This document shows positions 46,886 to 56,752 of a DNA stretch of 64,000 nucleotides, piece by piece (positions within the stretch are counted from its first letter, which is position 1; every line of letters starts with the position of its first letter). Position numbers and translations under genes: made by a program. Under the pieces are notes generated by a model. The model was not told the DNA's origin. It ran no database searches and saw only the letters and a list, made by a program, of their open reading frames with translations. This stretch comes from Actinomycetales bacterium. GTDB taxonomy: Bacteria > Actinomycetota > Actinomycetes > S36-B12. The stretch spans positions 1 to 64,000 of the forward strand of contig JAGWVT010000004.1 of assembly GCA_018970765.1 (NCBI GenBank). Direction: 5' to 3'.

Positions 46886-48574
46886 ATGTCTGACAGTGAC
46901 CTGTTCGCGCGTGCGCGGGCATGGGCTGCGGACGACCCAGATCTGCGCACCCAACAAGCCTTACTGCAAAACATCGCGTTGGCTAGCAGTGGTGATGACA
47001 ACGCGCTTGATGAACTCGCCAGTGCATTTGCTGGTCCACTAACCTTCGGCACGGCCGGGCTCCGGGCGCCGTTGGGCGCCGGTCCTGCGCGGATGAACCG
47101 CGTTGTCGTGATGCAGGCGGCCGCCGGGTTAGCCAACTACCTGCTGACCAACCATGCAGACGGGTGTGCAGTGGTGATCGGCTTTGATGCCCGCCATCAG
47201 TCGGATGAGTTCGCCGCGGCCACCGCACAGGTGCTCACCGGATACGGGATAGACGCGATGGTGCTGCCTCGGCCGCTGCCAACACCGGTCCTAGCGTTCG
47301 CAGTGCGCCACTTGGGTTGCGCCGCCGGCGTGATGGTCACAGCAAGTCACAATCCGGCTCAGGACAACGGCTACAAGGTCTACCTCGGTGACGGATGTCA
47401 GATTATTCCACCAGTTGATGCGCAGATCGCTGCAGGAATGCAGGCGGCCAGTCGGCGACCGGTACGAGAGATTCCCCTCGGCGGCAACTGGGTAACGCTC
47501 TCCGACCAGGTCGAACAGGCGTACCTAGATGCGGTGACCGGCGCATTGGTTCGCACCTCAGCAAGTGGCGTGCGCTGCGTGTACACCCCACTGCACGGAG
47601 TCGGCGGAACCGTTTTTGAGGCAGCCACCCAGCAGCTGGGTTGGCCCGCGCCTGAGCCAGTCGACGCGCAGTTCGTTCCCGATTCAGACTTCCCCACCGT
47701 CGCCTTTCCCAATCCCGAAGAGCCGGGCGCACTTGACCTTGCAGTTGCGCAGGCCCGCGCAACGAATCCTGATCTGGTGATTGCACATGATCCGGACGCC
47801 GATCGCTGCGCAGTTGCCGTACGCGACGAACATCGCGCTACTGACCCCACGGCATCGGGTCAGTGGCGCATGCTCACCGGCGATGAACTCGGTGCCATTC
47901 TGGCCTGGTGGTTGGCGAAGAGCTCAACCGCTCCCGGATCAGTGCTCGCCCAATCCCTGGTCAGTTGCACGCTGATGGAATCAATCGCTAGGTCGGCGGG
48001 CTTGGGCTACGAACGAACACTGACCGGCTTCAAATGGATCGGACGAGTACCGGACCTGCGATTCGGGTACGAGGAGGCGCTCGGCTACTGCACGCAACCG
48101 ACCGTGGTACGTGACAAGGATGGCATCGCTGCCGCACTGGCAGTCCTCGCCTGCACCGCGGCGCTACGGGATCAGGGTCGCACCCTGCTCGATGTCCTGG
48201 ACGAGATTGCCTATCAGCATGGCCTTTACCGAACAGCGCAGGTTTCCATCCGGGTTCGCCAGATCAATCAGATTCCCCAGATCATGCGAACCCTGCGCAC
48301 CGCGCCCCCGGAGCGCATCGCCGAACTCCCCGTGCAGCAGGTGATCGACCTCGCGAACGGCTGGCAGGGCTTGCCTCCCACCGACGGCTTGATCCTGGAC
48401 CTTGGCGACGCAAATCGGGTGATCATCCGACCGTCCGGGACCGAACCCAAGGTGAAGTGCTACCTGCAGGTGGTCGAACCGGTGACCACAGATCTGGCAC
48501 ACGCGCGCCAGGTGGCCAACCAGCGCATCGAAGCCCTGCAATCCGCGATGCGAGCTCGACTGGAATCGTGGTGA
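46886..48574 (+). CDS. Phospho-sugar mutase (phosphomannomutase/phosphoglucomutase; possibly phosphopentomutase role)
   Basis: LTFGTAGLRAPLGAGPARMNRVVV...GVMVTASHNPAQDNGYKVYLGDG...VIAHDPDADRCAVAV. Confidence 0.92.
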   Translation: MSDSDLFARARAWAADDPDLRTQQALLQNIALASSGDDNALDELASAFAGPLTFGTAGLRAPLGAGPARMNRVVVMQAAAGLANYLLTNHADGCAVVIGFDARHQSDEFAAATAQVLTGYGIDAMVLPRPLPTPVLAFAVRHLGCAAGVMVTASHNPAQDNGYKVYLGDGCQIIPPVDAQIAAGMQAASRRPVREIPLGGNWVTLSDQVEQAYLDAVTGALVRTSASGVRCVYTPLHGVGGTVFEAATQQLGWPAPEPVDAQFVPDSDFPTVAFPNPEEPGALDLAVAQARATNPDLVIAHDPDADRCAVAVRDEHRATDPTASGQWRMLTGDELGAILAWWLAKSSTAPGSVLAQSLVSCTLMESIARSAGLGYERTLTGFKWIGRVPDLRFGYEEALGYCTQPTVVRDKDGIAAALAVLACTAALRDQGRTLLDVLDEIAYQHGLYRTAQVSIRVRQINQIPQIMRTLRTAPPERIAELPVQQVIDLANGWQGLPPTDGLILDLGDANRVIIRPSGTEPKVKCYLQVVEPVTTDLAHARQVANQRIEALQSAMRARLESW

Positions 48575-49551
48575 ACGATTCGCCTGGCTACAGTGGCGGC
48601 GTGACCCTGCAGCAGGCCGGCGCATCGATGGTGCCTGACACCATGGCTAGCCGGGAGATTGCGCAATTCCTGAATGGACTTCCCGGCGTTGATCAGGTTG
48701 GCGCCGAGGCGCGGGCTGCCAGCCTGGGCACCCGCTCGATTAAAGCCGGTTCCAAACTGTGGGCGCTGGATCTCGCGATTCGCATGGTTGACCTGACCAC
48801 ATTAGAGGGCATGGACACTCCGGGGAAGGTGCGTGCGCTGTGCGCCAAGGCACTTCGCCCCGATCCCACGGATCCGACCACCCCGAGCGTTGCCGCCGTG
48901 TGCGTCTATCCGGACCTCGTGAGCACCGCTCGTGCTGCCGTCGGCACCGCGGTGCACGTAGCTTCGGTGGCGACAGCCTTTCCCAGCGGTCGGGCGCGCT
49001 TAGACGTCAAACTCCTTGACACGGCCCAGGCGGTAGCCGACGGAGCCGACGAGATCGACATGGTGATCGACCGTGGAGCGTTCTTGTCCGGCAACATCAC
49101 GAAGGCGTACGAGGAAATCATCGCTGTGAAGCAGGCCTGCGGCCCGGCGCACCTGAAGGTCATTCTGGAGACGGGCGAGTTGAAGACGCTCGATAACGTG
49201 CGCAGAGCAAGTTGGATGGCCATGCTGGCCGGCGCAGACATGATCAAGACGTCGACCGGCAAGGTCAATCCGGCTGCTACCCCACCGGTGACTCTGGTGA
49301 TGTTGGAGGCAGTGCGAGATTTCTGGCTGACTTCAGGCCGTCGCATCGGCGTCAAGGCCGCCGGAGGAATCCGCACCGCCAAGGACGCCATCAAGTACCT
49401 CGTCCTGGTGAACGAAACCGCAGGCCCGGACTGGCTGGACCCGGATTACTTCAGATTCGGTGCCAGCACGCTCCTCAACGATCTGTTGCTGCAGCGTCAG
49501 CGAATGGCATCCGGGCATTACTCCGGCCCCGACTACGTGACGATCGATTGA
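48571..49551 (+). CDS. deoC: Deoxyribose-phosphate aldolase
   Basis: SVAAVCVYPDLVSTARAAVG...VHVASVATAFPSGRARLDVKLLDTAQAVADGADEIDMVIDRGAFLSG...LKVILETGEL...DMIKTSTGKVNPAATPP. GTG at 48571 (overlapping upstream stop) or at 48601. Confidence 0.93.
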   Translation: MNDSPGYSGGVTLQQAGASMVPDTMASREIAQFLNGLPGVDQVGAEARAASLGTRSIKAGSKLWALDLAIRMVDLTTLEGMDTPGKVRALCAKALRPDPTDPTTPSVAAVCVYPDLVSTARAAVGTAVHVASVATAFPSGRARLDVKLLDTAQAVADGADEIDMVIDRGAFLSGNITKAYEEIIAVKQACGPAHLKVILETGELKTLDNVRRASWMAMLAGADMIKTSTGKVNPAATPPVTLVMLEAVRDFWLTSGRRIGVKAAGGIRTAKDAIKYLVLVNETAGPDWLDPDYFRFGASTLLNDLLLQRQRMASGHYSGPDYVTID

Positions 49552-49562
49552 GGGACATATCC

Positions 49563-51002
49563 ATGGTCTTCGAGTACGCACCCGCACCGGAATCCCGTGC
49601 CCTAGCGACGATTGCCAGTTCCTATGGACTGTTCATCGACGGCAACTTCGTTGACCCGATCGACGGGTCGCAGTTCAAGACCGTCAACCCGGCCACCGAA
49701 GAGGTCCTCAGCGAGATCAGTCAGGCAGGTCCGGCCGATGTCGACCGCGCCGTAGTCGCCGCGCGCCGCGCCTACGAGCAGGTATGGGGTCCGATGACGG
49801 GCCGGGAGCGTGCCAAGTATCTGTTCCGCATTGCACGCATCATTCAGGAGCGATCGCGGGAACTCGCTGTGCTGGAGACACTGGACAATGGCAAGCCCAT
49901 TCGCGAATCACGCGATGTGGACCTGCCGCTGGTGGCTGCTCATTTCTTCTATCACGCAGGGTGGGCGGACAAACTCGAGTACGCCGGCCTCGGCAGTGCG
50001 CCGCGGCCGCTCGGAGTTGCCGCGCAGGTGATTCCATGGAACTTTCCGCTGCTGATGCTGGCCTGGAAGATTGCGCCGGCACTGGCCTGCGGCAACACCG
50101 TGGTGCTCAAGCCTGCCGAGACCACGCCGCTGACGGCACTGGCTTTCGCCGAAATCTGCCAGCAGGCCGAACTGCCGGCAGGCGTGGTAAACATCATCAC
50201 CGGTGATGGTTCAACGGGTCGCGCACTTGTCGAGCACAGCGGTATCGACAAGGTAGCGTTTACTGGATCCACCGACGTGGGCAAGGCCATTCAGCGCGCA
50301 GTTGCCGGAACAAGCAAGCGGCTGACTCTTGAGTTGGGTGGCAAGGCCGCAAACATCGTGTTCGACGACGCACCGATCGATCAGGCAGTCGAAGGCATCG
50401 TCAACGGCATCTTCTTCAACCAGGGACATGTCTGCTGCGCTGGCTCCCGCCTGCTGCTCCAAGAATCCGTTGCCGACTCGGTGATCGAGGCGCTCAAGCG
50501 GCGTCTTTGCACGCTGCGCCTAGGCGACCCGATGGACAAGAACACCGATATTGGCGCCATCAACTCTGCTGAACAATGGTCACGCATCGATGCACTCGTG
50601 CGGTCTGGTGAGGATGAGGGTGCCGAGCGTTGGTCGATGCCCTGCCAGATCCCCGAACGCGGCTGGTGGTTCCCGCCCACGCTGTTCACCTCAGTGACCC
50701 AGGCCCACCGGATCGCCCGCGAAGAGATCTTTGGTCCGGTGCTTTCAGTTCTCACCTTCCGCACGCCAGATGAAGCCATCGAGAAGGCCAACAACACCCC
50801 GTACGGACTCAGTGCAGGGATCTGGACGGAGAAAGGCAGTCGGATTCTCTGGATGGCGAATCGACTGCGTGCGGGTGTGGTCTGGGCGAACACGTTCAAT
50901 CGCTTCGATCCCGCGAGCCCCTTTGGTGGGTTCAAGGAATCCGGCTTCGGTCGCGAGGGCGGACGACAAGGCCTGGCTGCGTATCTGGAGCGTGCATCAT
51001 GA
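49563..51002 (+). CDS. Aldehyde dehydrogenase (full length)
   Basis: 480 aa; catalytic LTLELGGKAANIVF (Glu) and FFNQGHVCCAGSRLL (Cys). Track start 49212 overlaps deoC; ATG at 49563 preferred. Confidence 0.93.
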   Translation: MVFEYAPAPESRALATIASSYGLFIDGNFVDPIDGSQFKTVNPATEEVLSEISQAGPADVDRAVVAARRAYEQVWGPMTGRERAKYLFRIARIIQERSRELAVLETLDNGKPIRESRDVDLPLVAAHFFYHAGWADKLEYAGLGSAPRPLGVAAQVIPWNFPLLMLAWKIAPALACGNTVVLKPAETTPLTALAFAEICQQAELPAGVVNIITGDGSTGRALVEHSGIDKVAFTGSTDVGKAIQRAVAGTSKRLTLELGGKAANIVFDDAPIDQAVEGIVNGIFFNQGHVCCAGSRLLLQESVADSVIEALKRRLCTLRLGDPMDKNTDIGAINSAEQWSRIDALVRSGEDEGAERWSMPCQIPERGWWFPPTLFTSVTQAHRIAREEIFGPVLSVLTFRTPDEAIEKANNTPYGLSAGIWTEKGSRILWMANRLRAGVVWANTFNRFDPASPFGGFKESGFGREGGRQGLAAYLERAS

Positions 51003-51865
51003 CCGAGGACCGGATCGGCGTCCGCAAGACCCTGAAACTTTTCGTCGGTGGCGCGTTTCCGCGCAGTGAATCGGGGCGCAGTTACCCCGTCACCACCAAC
51101 GAGGGTGCCTTCCTTGCCAATGCATCCCAGGCCTCGCGCAAGGATGCCCGCGATGCAGTCCTCGCGGCGCGCGCCGCGGTGGGACCCTGGACGAAGGCCA
51201 CGGCCTACAACCGCGGTCAGGTGCTGTACCGAGTGGCCGAGGTCATGGAAGGTCGTCGCAGCCAATTCATCGAGGAGGTCAGTCAGGCCGAGGGAGTTAA
51301 CACCGCATCAACGCAGGTCGACGCGGCGATTGACCGCATGGTTTGGTACGCCGGATGGGCAGACAAGTACGCGCAAGTCCTCGGCTCCAGCAATCCGGTG
51401 GCCGGGCCCTACTTTGACTTCTCCCTACCCGAACCCACCGGCGTGGTCGTGGCGGTGGCACCGAGTTCCTCAAGTCTGCTCGGGTTGGTGAGCATGGTGG
51501 CACCCATCATCGTCACCGGAAACACGGTGATCGCCATCGCCAGCCAACCGCATCCGGCCCCCGCGATCGCTCTGGCCGAAGTCCTGGCCACTTCGGACCT
51601 GCCCGGTGGCGTCGTCAACATCCTGACCGGTGACCCTGCAGAAATCACCCCCTGGCTGGCATCACATGCGGATGTCAACGCGCTCGACCTCAGTGGTGTT
51701 GCCTCCGAAGACCTCGTTCGGGAGTTACAAATCGCAGCGGCGGATACCGTCAAGCGCGTACATCGCTGGCCTGCGCAGCCTGCCGATCTGGTTGCACCGC
51801 CCGGCATCGACCGACTCAGTGCATTCGTGGAGACCAAGACGGTCTGGCACCCCATGGGTGTCTAG
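50999..51865 (+). CDS. Aldehyde dehydrogenase-like protein lacking the catalytic half
   Basis: 288 aa with ALDH N-terminal cofactor domain only (TLKLFVGGAFPRSESGRSYPV...PTGVVVAVAPSSSSLLGLVSMVAPIIVTGNTVIAIAS...LPGGVVNILTG); no FxNxGQxC Cys motif. ATGA overlap with the full-length ALDH. Confidence 0.88.
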   Translation: MTEDRIGVRKTLKLFVGGAFPRSESGRSYPVTTNEGAFLANASQASRKDARDAVLAARAAVGPWTKATAYNRGQVLYRVAEVMEGRRSQFIEEVSQAEGVNTASTQVDAAIDRMVWYAGWADKYAQVLGSSNPVAGPYFDFSLPEPTGVVVAVAPSSSSLLGLVSMVAPIIVTGNTVIAIASQPHPAPAIALAEVLATSDLPGGVVNILTGDPAEITPWLASHADVNALDLSGVASEDLVRELQIAAADTVKRVHRWPAQPADLVAPPGIDRLSAFVETKTVWHPMGV

Positions 51866-52641
51866 GCGAGCAAGCGCCGAGCGATCGACCCGGCGGTCGC
51901 TCCGTAACTGCCCCCGAAGAGTGTTGCATGCACCAGCAGCGGGTAGAGCTGGTGCACGACGACGCGCTGCTGCCAGCCAGCAGCCAGCGGCCGCGACTCT
52001 TGGTAGACCTCAAGCACCACGTCGAGAAATGGCAGGCCGAAGAGGGCCAGCATCGCCAGATCAGATTCCCGGTGACCACCGTGCGCTGACGGATCGACGA
52101 GGACGACATCACGGTTACGCCACAGGACATTGCCGCTCCACAAATCGCCGTGGAGCCGCGCCGGGTCCTCACTGGGACCGCAAAGCAACGGATCGTCGTC
52201 GGCGAGTCGTGCGGCAAGTTCCTCGATGACAGTGAGGTCGGCCTCCGCCAGCTGCTGCTGACGAAAGGCTAGGTTCGCAAACGGCCTCAGGCGCGCGTGC
52301 GCGTAGAACTGACCGAAGTGGTGCCAGTGTCCACCAGGCAGTGTCAGTTCGGCGATGAATCCGCGTTCACATCCGGGTGGCAGATCTCCATAGGTGTCCG
52401 CACCGGCTGCGTGTGTGCGGGCCAAAGCCGCGCCAAAGCTCGCCGCCGCGCGCGCGGATGGTGCCGTGGTGATGATCTGCTCAAGCAGCAGCCGATCGAG
52501 CCCAACCTCGAAGACTCGTGGTGTCTTACACCCGTCCTCAACCTCGCCCAACCACCGCAGCCCGGCGGCCTCATAGGCATAGCCGGCTGCCGAGGTGCCA
52601 TGGTGTGTCTTGACGAAGACTGCTGCCTTCTGGCGCCTCAG
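51862..52641 (-). CDS. Fructosamine kinase family protein (start uncertain)
   Basis: VFVKTHHGTSAAGYAYEAAGLRWLGEV...PARLHGDLWSGNVLWRNRDVVLVDPSAHGGHRESDLAML. Track ORF starts at 52731 with a low-complexity extension; the homologous region begins at about 52620; in-frame CTG at 52641 overlaps the upstream stop. Confidence 0.82.
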   Translation of the reverse strand: MRRQKAAVFVKTHHGTSAAGYAYEAAGLRWLGEVEDGCKTPRVFEVGLDRLLLEQIITTAPSARAAASFGAALARTHAAGADTYGDLPPGCERGFIAELTLPGGHWHHFGQFYAHARLRPFANLAFRQQQLAEADLTVIEELAARLADDDPLLCGPSEDPARLHGDLWSGNVLWRNRDVVLVDPSAHGGHRESDLAMLALFGLPFLDVVLEVYQESRPLAAGWQQRVVVHQLYPLLVHATLFGGSYGATAGSIARRLLA

Positions 52642-52901
52642 GACTCCTCGTCCTGCTGACGACGTCGACGGATGACGAGTACGGCCACCGTGACACCCAC
52701 AACGGCTGCTCCGCCCGCCAACAGGATCCATGGAGCCCAGCGGCGACTGGCCTCCAACGCCTGCTCTGCACGCTCAAGAGTGGTGTCAGCAACACCCAGT
52801 ACCGAGTCCGCCCGGTCGAGGGCTTGGCGAATCCGATCGAGTTCCTCGCGGACGTCCTCAACCCGTTCCTGACCCGTCTCGACAACATCAAGTAGCGCCA
52901 T
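52638..52901 (-). CDS. Small single-TM coiled-coil protein
   Basis: 87 aa; ERVEDVREELDRIRQALDRADSVLGVADTTLERAEQALEASRRWAPWILLAGGAAVVGVTVAVLVIRRRRQQ. Confidence 0.6.
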   Translation of the reverse strand: MALLDVVETGQERVEDVREELDRIRQALDRADSVLGVADTTLERAEQALEASRRWAPWILLAGGAAVVGVTVAVLVIRRRRQQDEES

Positions 52902-52931
52902 AACTTGCCTCCCTCGAACGACGCTGCAAGG

Positions 52932-54098
52932 TTATCCAGCGCCCGCGCCGGTGGCTATTCGGGTCGCCAACTCCTCACGTAATGACGCGAACCCCGGCTT
53001 GATTTGCGTGTTGATGATGCCCAGACGCTCATCGAAGGGAATGAATGAGCTCTTCATGGCATTCACTGTGAACCACTGCAGGTCGTCAAGGCCGTAGCCG
53101 AACGCCTCGCTCAGGAGTGTCATTTCACGAGTCATGGATGTACCGGACATCAGGCGGTTGTCGGTATTCACTGTGACGCGGAAGCCGAGTTTGCGCAGCA
53201 GGCCGATGGGGTGCGTCGCGATCGACGTCGCCGCCCCCGTCTGGACATTCGAGGAGGGACACATCTCTAGTGGAATACGCCGATCCCGAACGTACGAGGC
53301 AAGTGGGCCGAGGGTCACCCTGCCGTCCGCGTCGACCTGAATATCGTCAACGATCCGCACACCATGGCCGAGCCGGTCCGCACCACACCACTGGATCGCC
53401 TCCCAGATACTTGGCAGCCCGAATGCCTCGCCCGCATGTATGGTGAAGTGCGCGTTCTCCCGTCGCAAGTACTCGAAAGCATCCAGATGACGCGTTGGCG
53501 GAAATCCCGCCTCGGCACCAGCGATATCGAAACCCACCACTCCACGATCGCGGTACGCCACCACGAGTTCGGCAATGTTTCGGGCATGCGTCGCGGTCCG
53601 CATGGCGGTCAGCAGAAGGCCAATTCGGATCTGCCGGCCCTGCTCGCGCATCAGCACGACCCCTTCATCCACACCAGCTAGGACCGCCTCGACAATCTGC
53701 GCCTCGGTGAGTCCTCGCTCCACGTGTAGCTCGGGTGCATAGCGCAATTCGGCGTAGACCACGCCGTCTGCGGCCAGATCCTCGACGCACTCACGGGCAA
53801 CGCGCTGCAGGGCCTGTGCGGTCTGGGTGACACCAACAGTGTGCTTGAACGTTTCCAGGTAACGCTCCAAGGAGCCTGAGTAGGCCGCATCGGCGAACCA
53901 GCGGGCGAGTGCACTCGCATCCGTACTGGGCAGATCCTGATAGCCGGACTCCAGCGCCAGGTCAATCACCGTCTGTGGTCGTAGGCCACCATCAAGATGA
54001 TCGTGGAGCAGCACCTTTGGTGCGCGGCGAACTATGTCTTCTGGTACCGGCGCAAATTGTCCAGCTGCGGCAACTGCCATCGGGTCTGTGGAGATCAT
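52932..54098 (-). CDS. add: Adenosine deaminase
   Basis: [29 protein letters not shown]...[36 protein letters not shown]...[12 protein letters not shown]. Confidence 0.94.
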   Translation of the reverse strand: MISTDPMAVAAAGQFAPVPEDIVRRAPKVLLHDHLDGGLRPQTVIDLALESGYQDLPSTDASALARWFADAAYSGSLERYLETFKHTVGVTQTAQALQRVARECVEDLAADGVVYAELRYAPELHVERGLTEAQIVEAVLAGVDEGVVLMREQGRQIRIGLLLTAMRTATHARNIAELVVAYRDRGVVGFDIAGAEAGFPPTRHLDAFEYLRRENAHFTIHAGEAFGLPSIWEAIQWCGADRLGHGVRIVDDIQVDADGRVTLGPLASYVRDRRIPLEMCPSSNVQTGAATSIATHPIGLLRKLGFRVTVNTDNRLMSGTSMTREMTLLSEAFGYGLDDLQWFTVNAMKSSFIPFDERLGIINTQIKPGFASLREELATRIATGAGAG

Positions 54099-54123
54099 GA
54101 CAGGAACCTAGCGTGCCCCCGCG

Positions 54124-55029
54124 GTGGGTGACCTGCTTGGATTATGTGTGATCAGCATCGTCTTCGGCCTTGCCACGGCAACACTCTTCTCGGTGAGTTC
54201 ACTGGCAGCCTCTCGGGCGGTCCGATCCATCTCAAGCCCGGCCACCGTCGCCTGGGCGATGACCTTTGGCGGCCTGATACTGCTCCCGTGGCTCATCATC
54301 AGTGGCCCTCCCCCGCAATTTGCCCTCGTTGATTTTGCTTGGTGGTGTGCCGCTGGTGCAGGCAACATCATCGGACTTCTGCTGGCCTATGTGGCATTTC
54401 GTCACGGCAAGGTCGGGCTGATTACCGCCATCGTTTCGACCGAGGGAGCCATCGCCGCGGTGATCGCCGTGGCTTTCGGTGAAGGCCTGTTGCCGATCGC
54501 GGGAATCATCCTGCTGATCATCATGGTGGGCATCGTGTTGGCCGCACTTGCACCGGATCCAGCACCAATTGCCCACGAACGGCCCGCTCTTGCCGTCGGA
54601 TTAGGGGTACTTGCCTCGGGCGCCTTCGGGGTGAGCCTGTTCGCCTTCGGTCACCTCAGTGACAGCATGCCCATGCCTTGGCTCCTGATGTCAACACGGG
54701 TCATCGGAGTGGTCATCATCGCCCTGCCCATGCTGGTGTTGTTTTTGGTGCGGCGCGAGCGCTCCGAGCGAAGCGATGCCCCTGCGCGATTCCGCAAGGC
54801 CCTGCCATACGTCCTCACGATCAGTGTTGCGGAGGTCGTGGGGTTCGTCTGCTTCACCCTTGGTACGAGGGATGCTATTGCGGTTACCTCGGTCCTAGCA
54901 TCCATGTACGCGCCCTTGACCGCGGTCGCTGCGTACCTGTTGTTCAAGGAGCGACTTGGTCGCTGGCAGATCGTGGGAGTCGTGATTGTGGTCACCGGTG
55001 TCATCGGGCTGTCACTGGCGCGTGGTTGA
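54124..55029 (+). CDS. EamA/DMT-family transporter
   Basis: 301 aa; ~10 hydrophobic segments in two repeats; ending DAIAVTSVLASMYAPLTAVAAYLLFKERLGRWQIVGVVIVVTGVIGLSLARG. Confidence 0.85.
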   Translation: MGDLLGLCVISIVFGLATATLFSVSSLAASRAVRSISSPATVAWAMTFGGLILLPWLIISGPPPQFALVDFAWWCAAGAGNIIGLLLAYVAFRHGKVGLITAIVSTEGAIAAVIAVAFGEGLLPIAGIILLIIMVGIVLAALAPDPAPIAHERPALAVGLGVLASGAFGVSLFAFGHLSDSMPMPWLLMSTRVIGVVIIALPMLVLFLVRRERSERSDAPARFRKALPYVLTISVAEVVGFVCFTLGTRDAIAVTSVLASMYAPLTAVAAYLLFKERLGRWQIVGVVIVVTGVIGLSLARG

Positions 55030-55031
55030 GC

Positions 55032-55460
55032 TCACGCCTGAAAACTGCGTTCCTCTGCCCGATCGACAAGGTCTTGTGGGCCGAATGCCTGAGGTAGAAC
55101 CGTGCTCATTGGCAGGATTCCCTCCGGAGTAGCCAGCAGGGTCGTAGGTGTGCCATGTTCCCAGAGCAACTGTCGGCAACGTCCACAAGGCATTAACGCT
55201 TGCCCATGCTGATCAACGCAGGCTACGGCAACAAGATGCCCGCCTCCCGTGGCATGGATATTGGAGACCATGCCACACTCCGCGCACAGGCCTAGGCCGT
55301 AGCAGGCGTTCTCCACATTGCAGCCGACCACGATTCGTCCATCGTCCATCAGGCCCGCGACACCTACCTTGAAGCGCGAATAGGGCGCATAGGCCTTGGC
55401 CATGATTGCGATGGCCTCGGCGGTCAACAGATCCCAATCAACTTCAGGCGTGGACATCAC
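55032..55460 (-). CDS. cdd: Cytidine deaminase
   Basis: AYAPYSRFKVGVAGLMDDGRIVVGCNVENACYGLGLCAECGMVSNIHATGGG...LMPCGRCRQLLWEHG. Confidence 0.95.
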   Translation of the reverse strand: MMSTPEVDWDLLTAEAIAIMAKAYAPYSRFKVGVAGLMDDGRIVVGCNVENACYGLGLCAECGMVSNIHATGGGHLVAVACVDQHGQALMPCGRCRQLLWEHGTPTTLLATPEGILPMSTVLPQAFGPQDLVDRAEERSFQA

Positions 55461-56752
55461 TGCTTCTCGTACGGCTGACCGTCAGCAGCTGGTGGTCGTA
55501 CCCGCCCAACCAGGCCGGCGACCACGATGATCGTGACCAGGTAGGGCGCCATGGCAAGGAATTCGCTGGGGATGGGCACTTCAATGACGGCGAATTTCTG
55601 CTGCAGGGAATCGGAGAATCCGAAGATCAGCGCGGCAAAGAAGGCACCGATGGGGTTCCAGCCGCCGAAGATCATGGCCGCCAATCCGATGAAGCCGCGA
55701 CCACCAGTCATACCCTCGTCGAATCGGCCGACCGTTCCCAGCGTGAACCAGGCACCCGCAAACCCACCTACCATGCCGCCGTAGATCACGGCGAGGTATC
55801 GCACGCGAGCAACGTGTACGCCCAGGGTGTCTGCTGCCTTGGGATTCTCACCGACGGACCGCGTCCTAAGGCCCCACCTGGTGCGGAAGAGCAGGAAGAA
55901 CACGCCAATAACCAGCACGTACATGATGTAGACGATGATCGTCTGGTCAAAGAGCATCGGACCGATGATCGGCAAATCACCAAGGACTGGGATCTTGATG
56001 GCCGGGAAGATCGGCGCATCGTTGAGTTCGGGCTTCTTGACCAGGACCTGCGCGGTCAGGAAGGAGGTGAGTCCGAGTAGCAGGATGTTGATCACGACGC
56101 CGATGATGATCTGGTCGACGCGGAACGTCACGGCCAGCCATGCCAATAGCAGGGCGAGTACCCCACCACTAAGCGTGGCCGCCAACAAGCCAACCCACCC
56201 ACCGAACATTGATCCGATGATCACACCGGTGAAGGCACCACCAAGCAGCATTCCTTCGATGCCGATGTTCACCACGCCCGAACGTTCGCAAAGAATGCCG
56301 GAGAGCGCACCGAGCGCGATCGGTGTTGACCGAGCGATGGTGGAGACCAGCATGCTGATCAGGGAGAACTCTTGGCCGGCGGTAGCCCAGACCATAATCG
56401 CGATGACCACGACTCCGAAACCAAGGCCGAGAATGAGCGTGGTCCGTTGCTGGAATCCCTTCAGGAACTGGGTTGCCCCGAGGAAGCCAAGCACCGCTGC
56501 CAGCACCCACAGGGCACCCTGCGCCGGAAGGACCAGTGGGCTGAGCTGCACGGCGTCGTCGGGCAGGCTGAGACCGAACGTTGAGACTCCCTCCGCGCGC
56601 GGCACCATCACGAAGGCGACCAAAGCGGCAAGAAGCAACAGCACGATGCCGGATATGCGTGCCCGCCGAATCTGCCGCTTGGTGACCTCGCGAGTTCGCT
56701 TGCCCGTGAGCTCGTAGCTCTCCTGCGGGGTGGGCGCCGCTGCCTGTTCCAT
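55457..56752 (-). CDS. BMP-type nucleoside ABC transporter permease
   Basis: STIARSTPIALGALSGILCERSGVVNIGIEGMLLGGAFTGVIIG...GENPKAADTLGVHVARVRYLAVIYGG. ATGA overlap with upstream permease; track start 56962 is over-extended. Confidence 0.92.
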   Translation of the reverse strand: MEQAAAPTPQESYELTGKRTREVTKRQIRRARISGIVLLLLAALVAFVMVPRAEGVSTFGLSLPDDAVQLSPLVLPAQGALWVLAAVLGFLGATQFLKGFQQRTTLILGLGFGVVVIAIMVWATAGQEFSLISMLVSTIARSTPIALGALSGILCERSGVVNIGIEGMLLGGAFTGVIIGSMFGGWVGLLAATLSGGVLALLLAWLAVTFRVDQIIIGVVINILLLGLTSFLTAQVLVKKPELNDAPIFPAIKIPVLGDLPIIGPMLFDQTIIVYIMYVLVIGVFFLLFRTRWGLRTRSVGENPKAADTLGVHVARVRYLAVIYGGMVGGFAGAWFTLGTVGRFDEGMTGGRGFIGLAAMIFGGWNPIGAFFAALIFGFSDSLQQKFAVIEVPIPSEFLAMAPYLVTIIVVAGLVGRVRPPAADGQPYEKQ

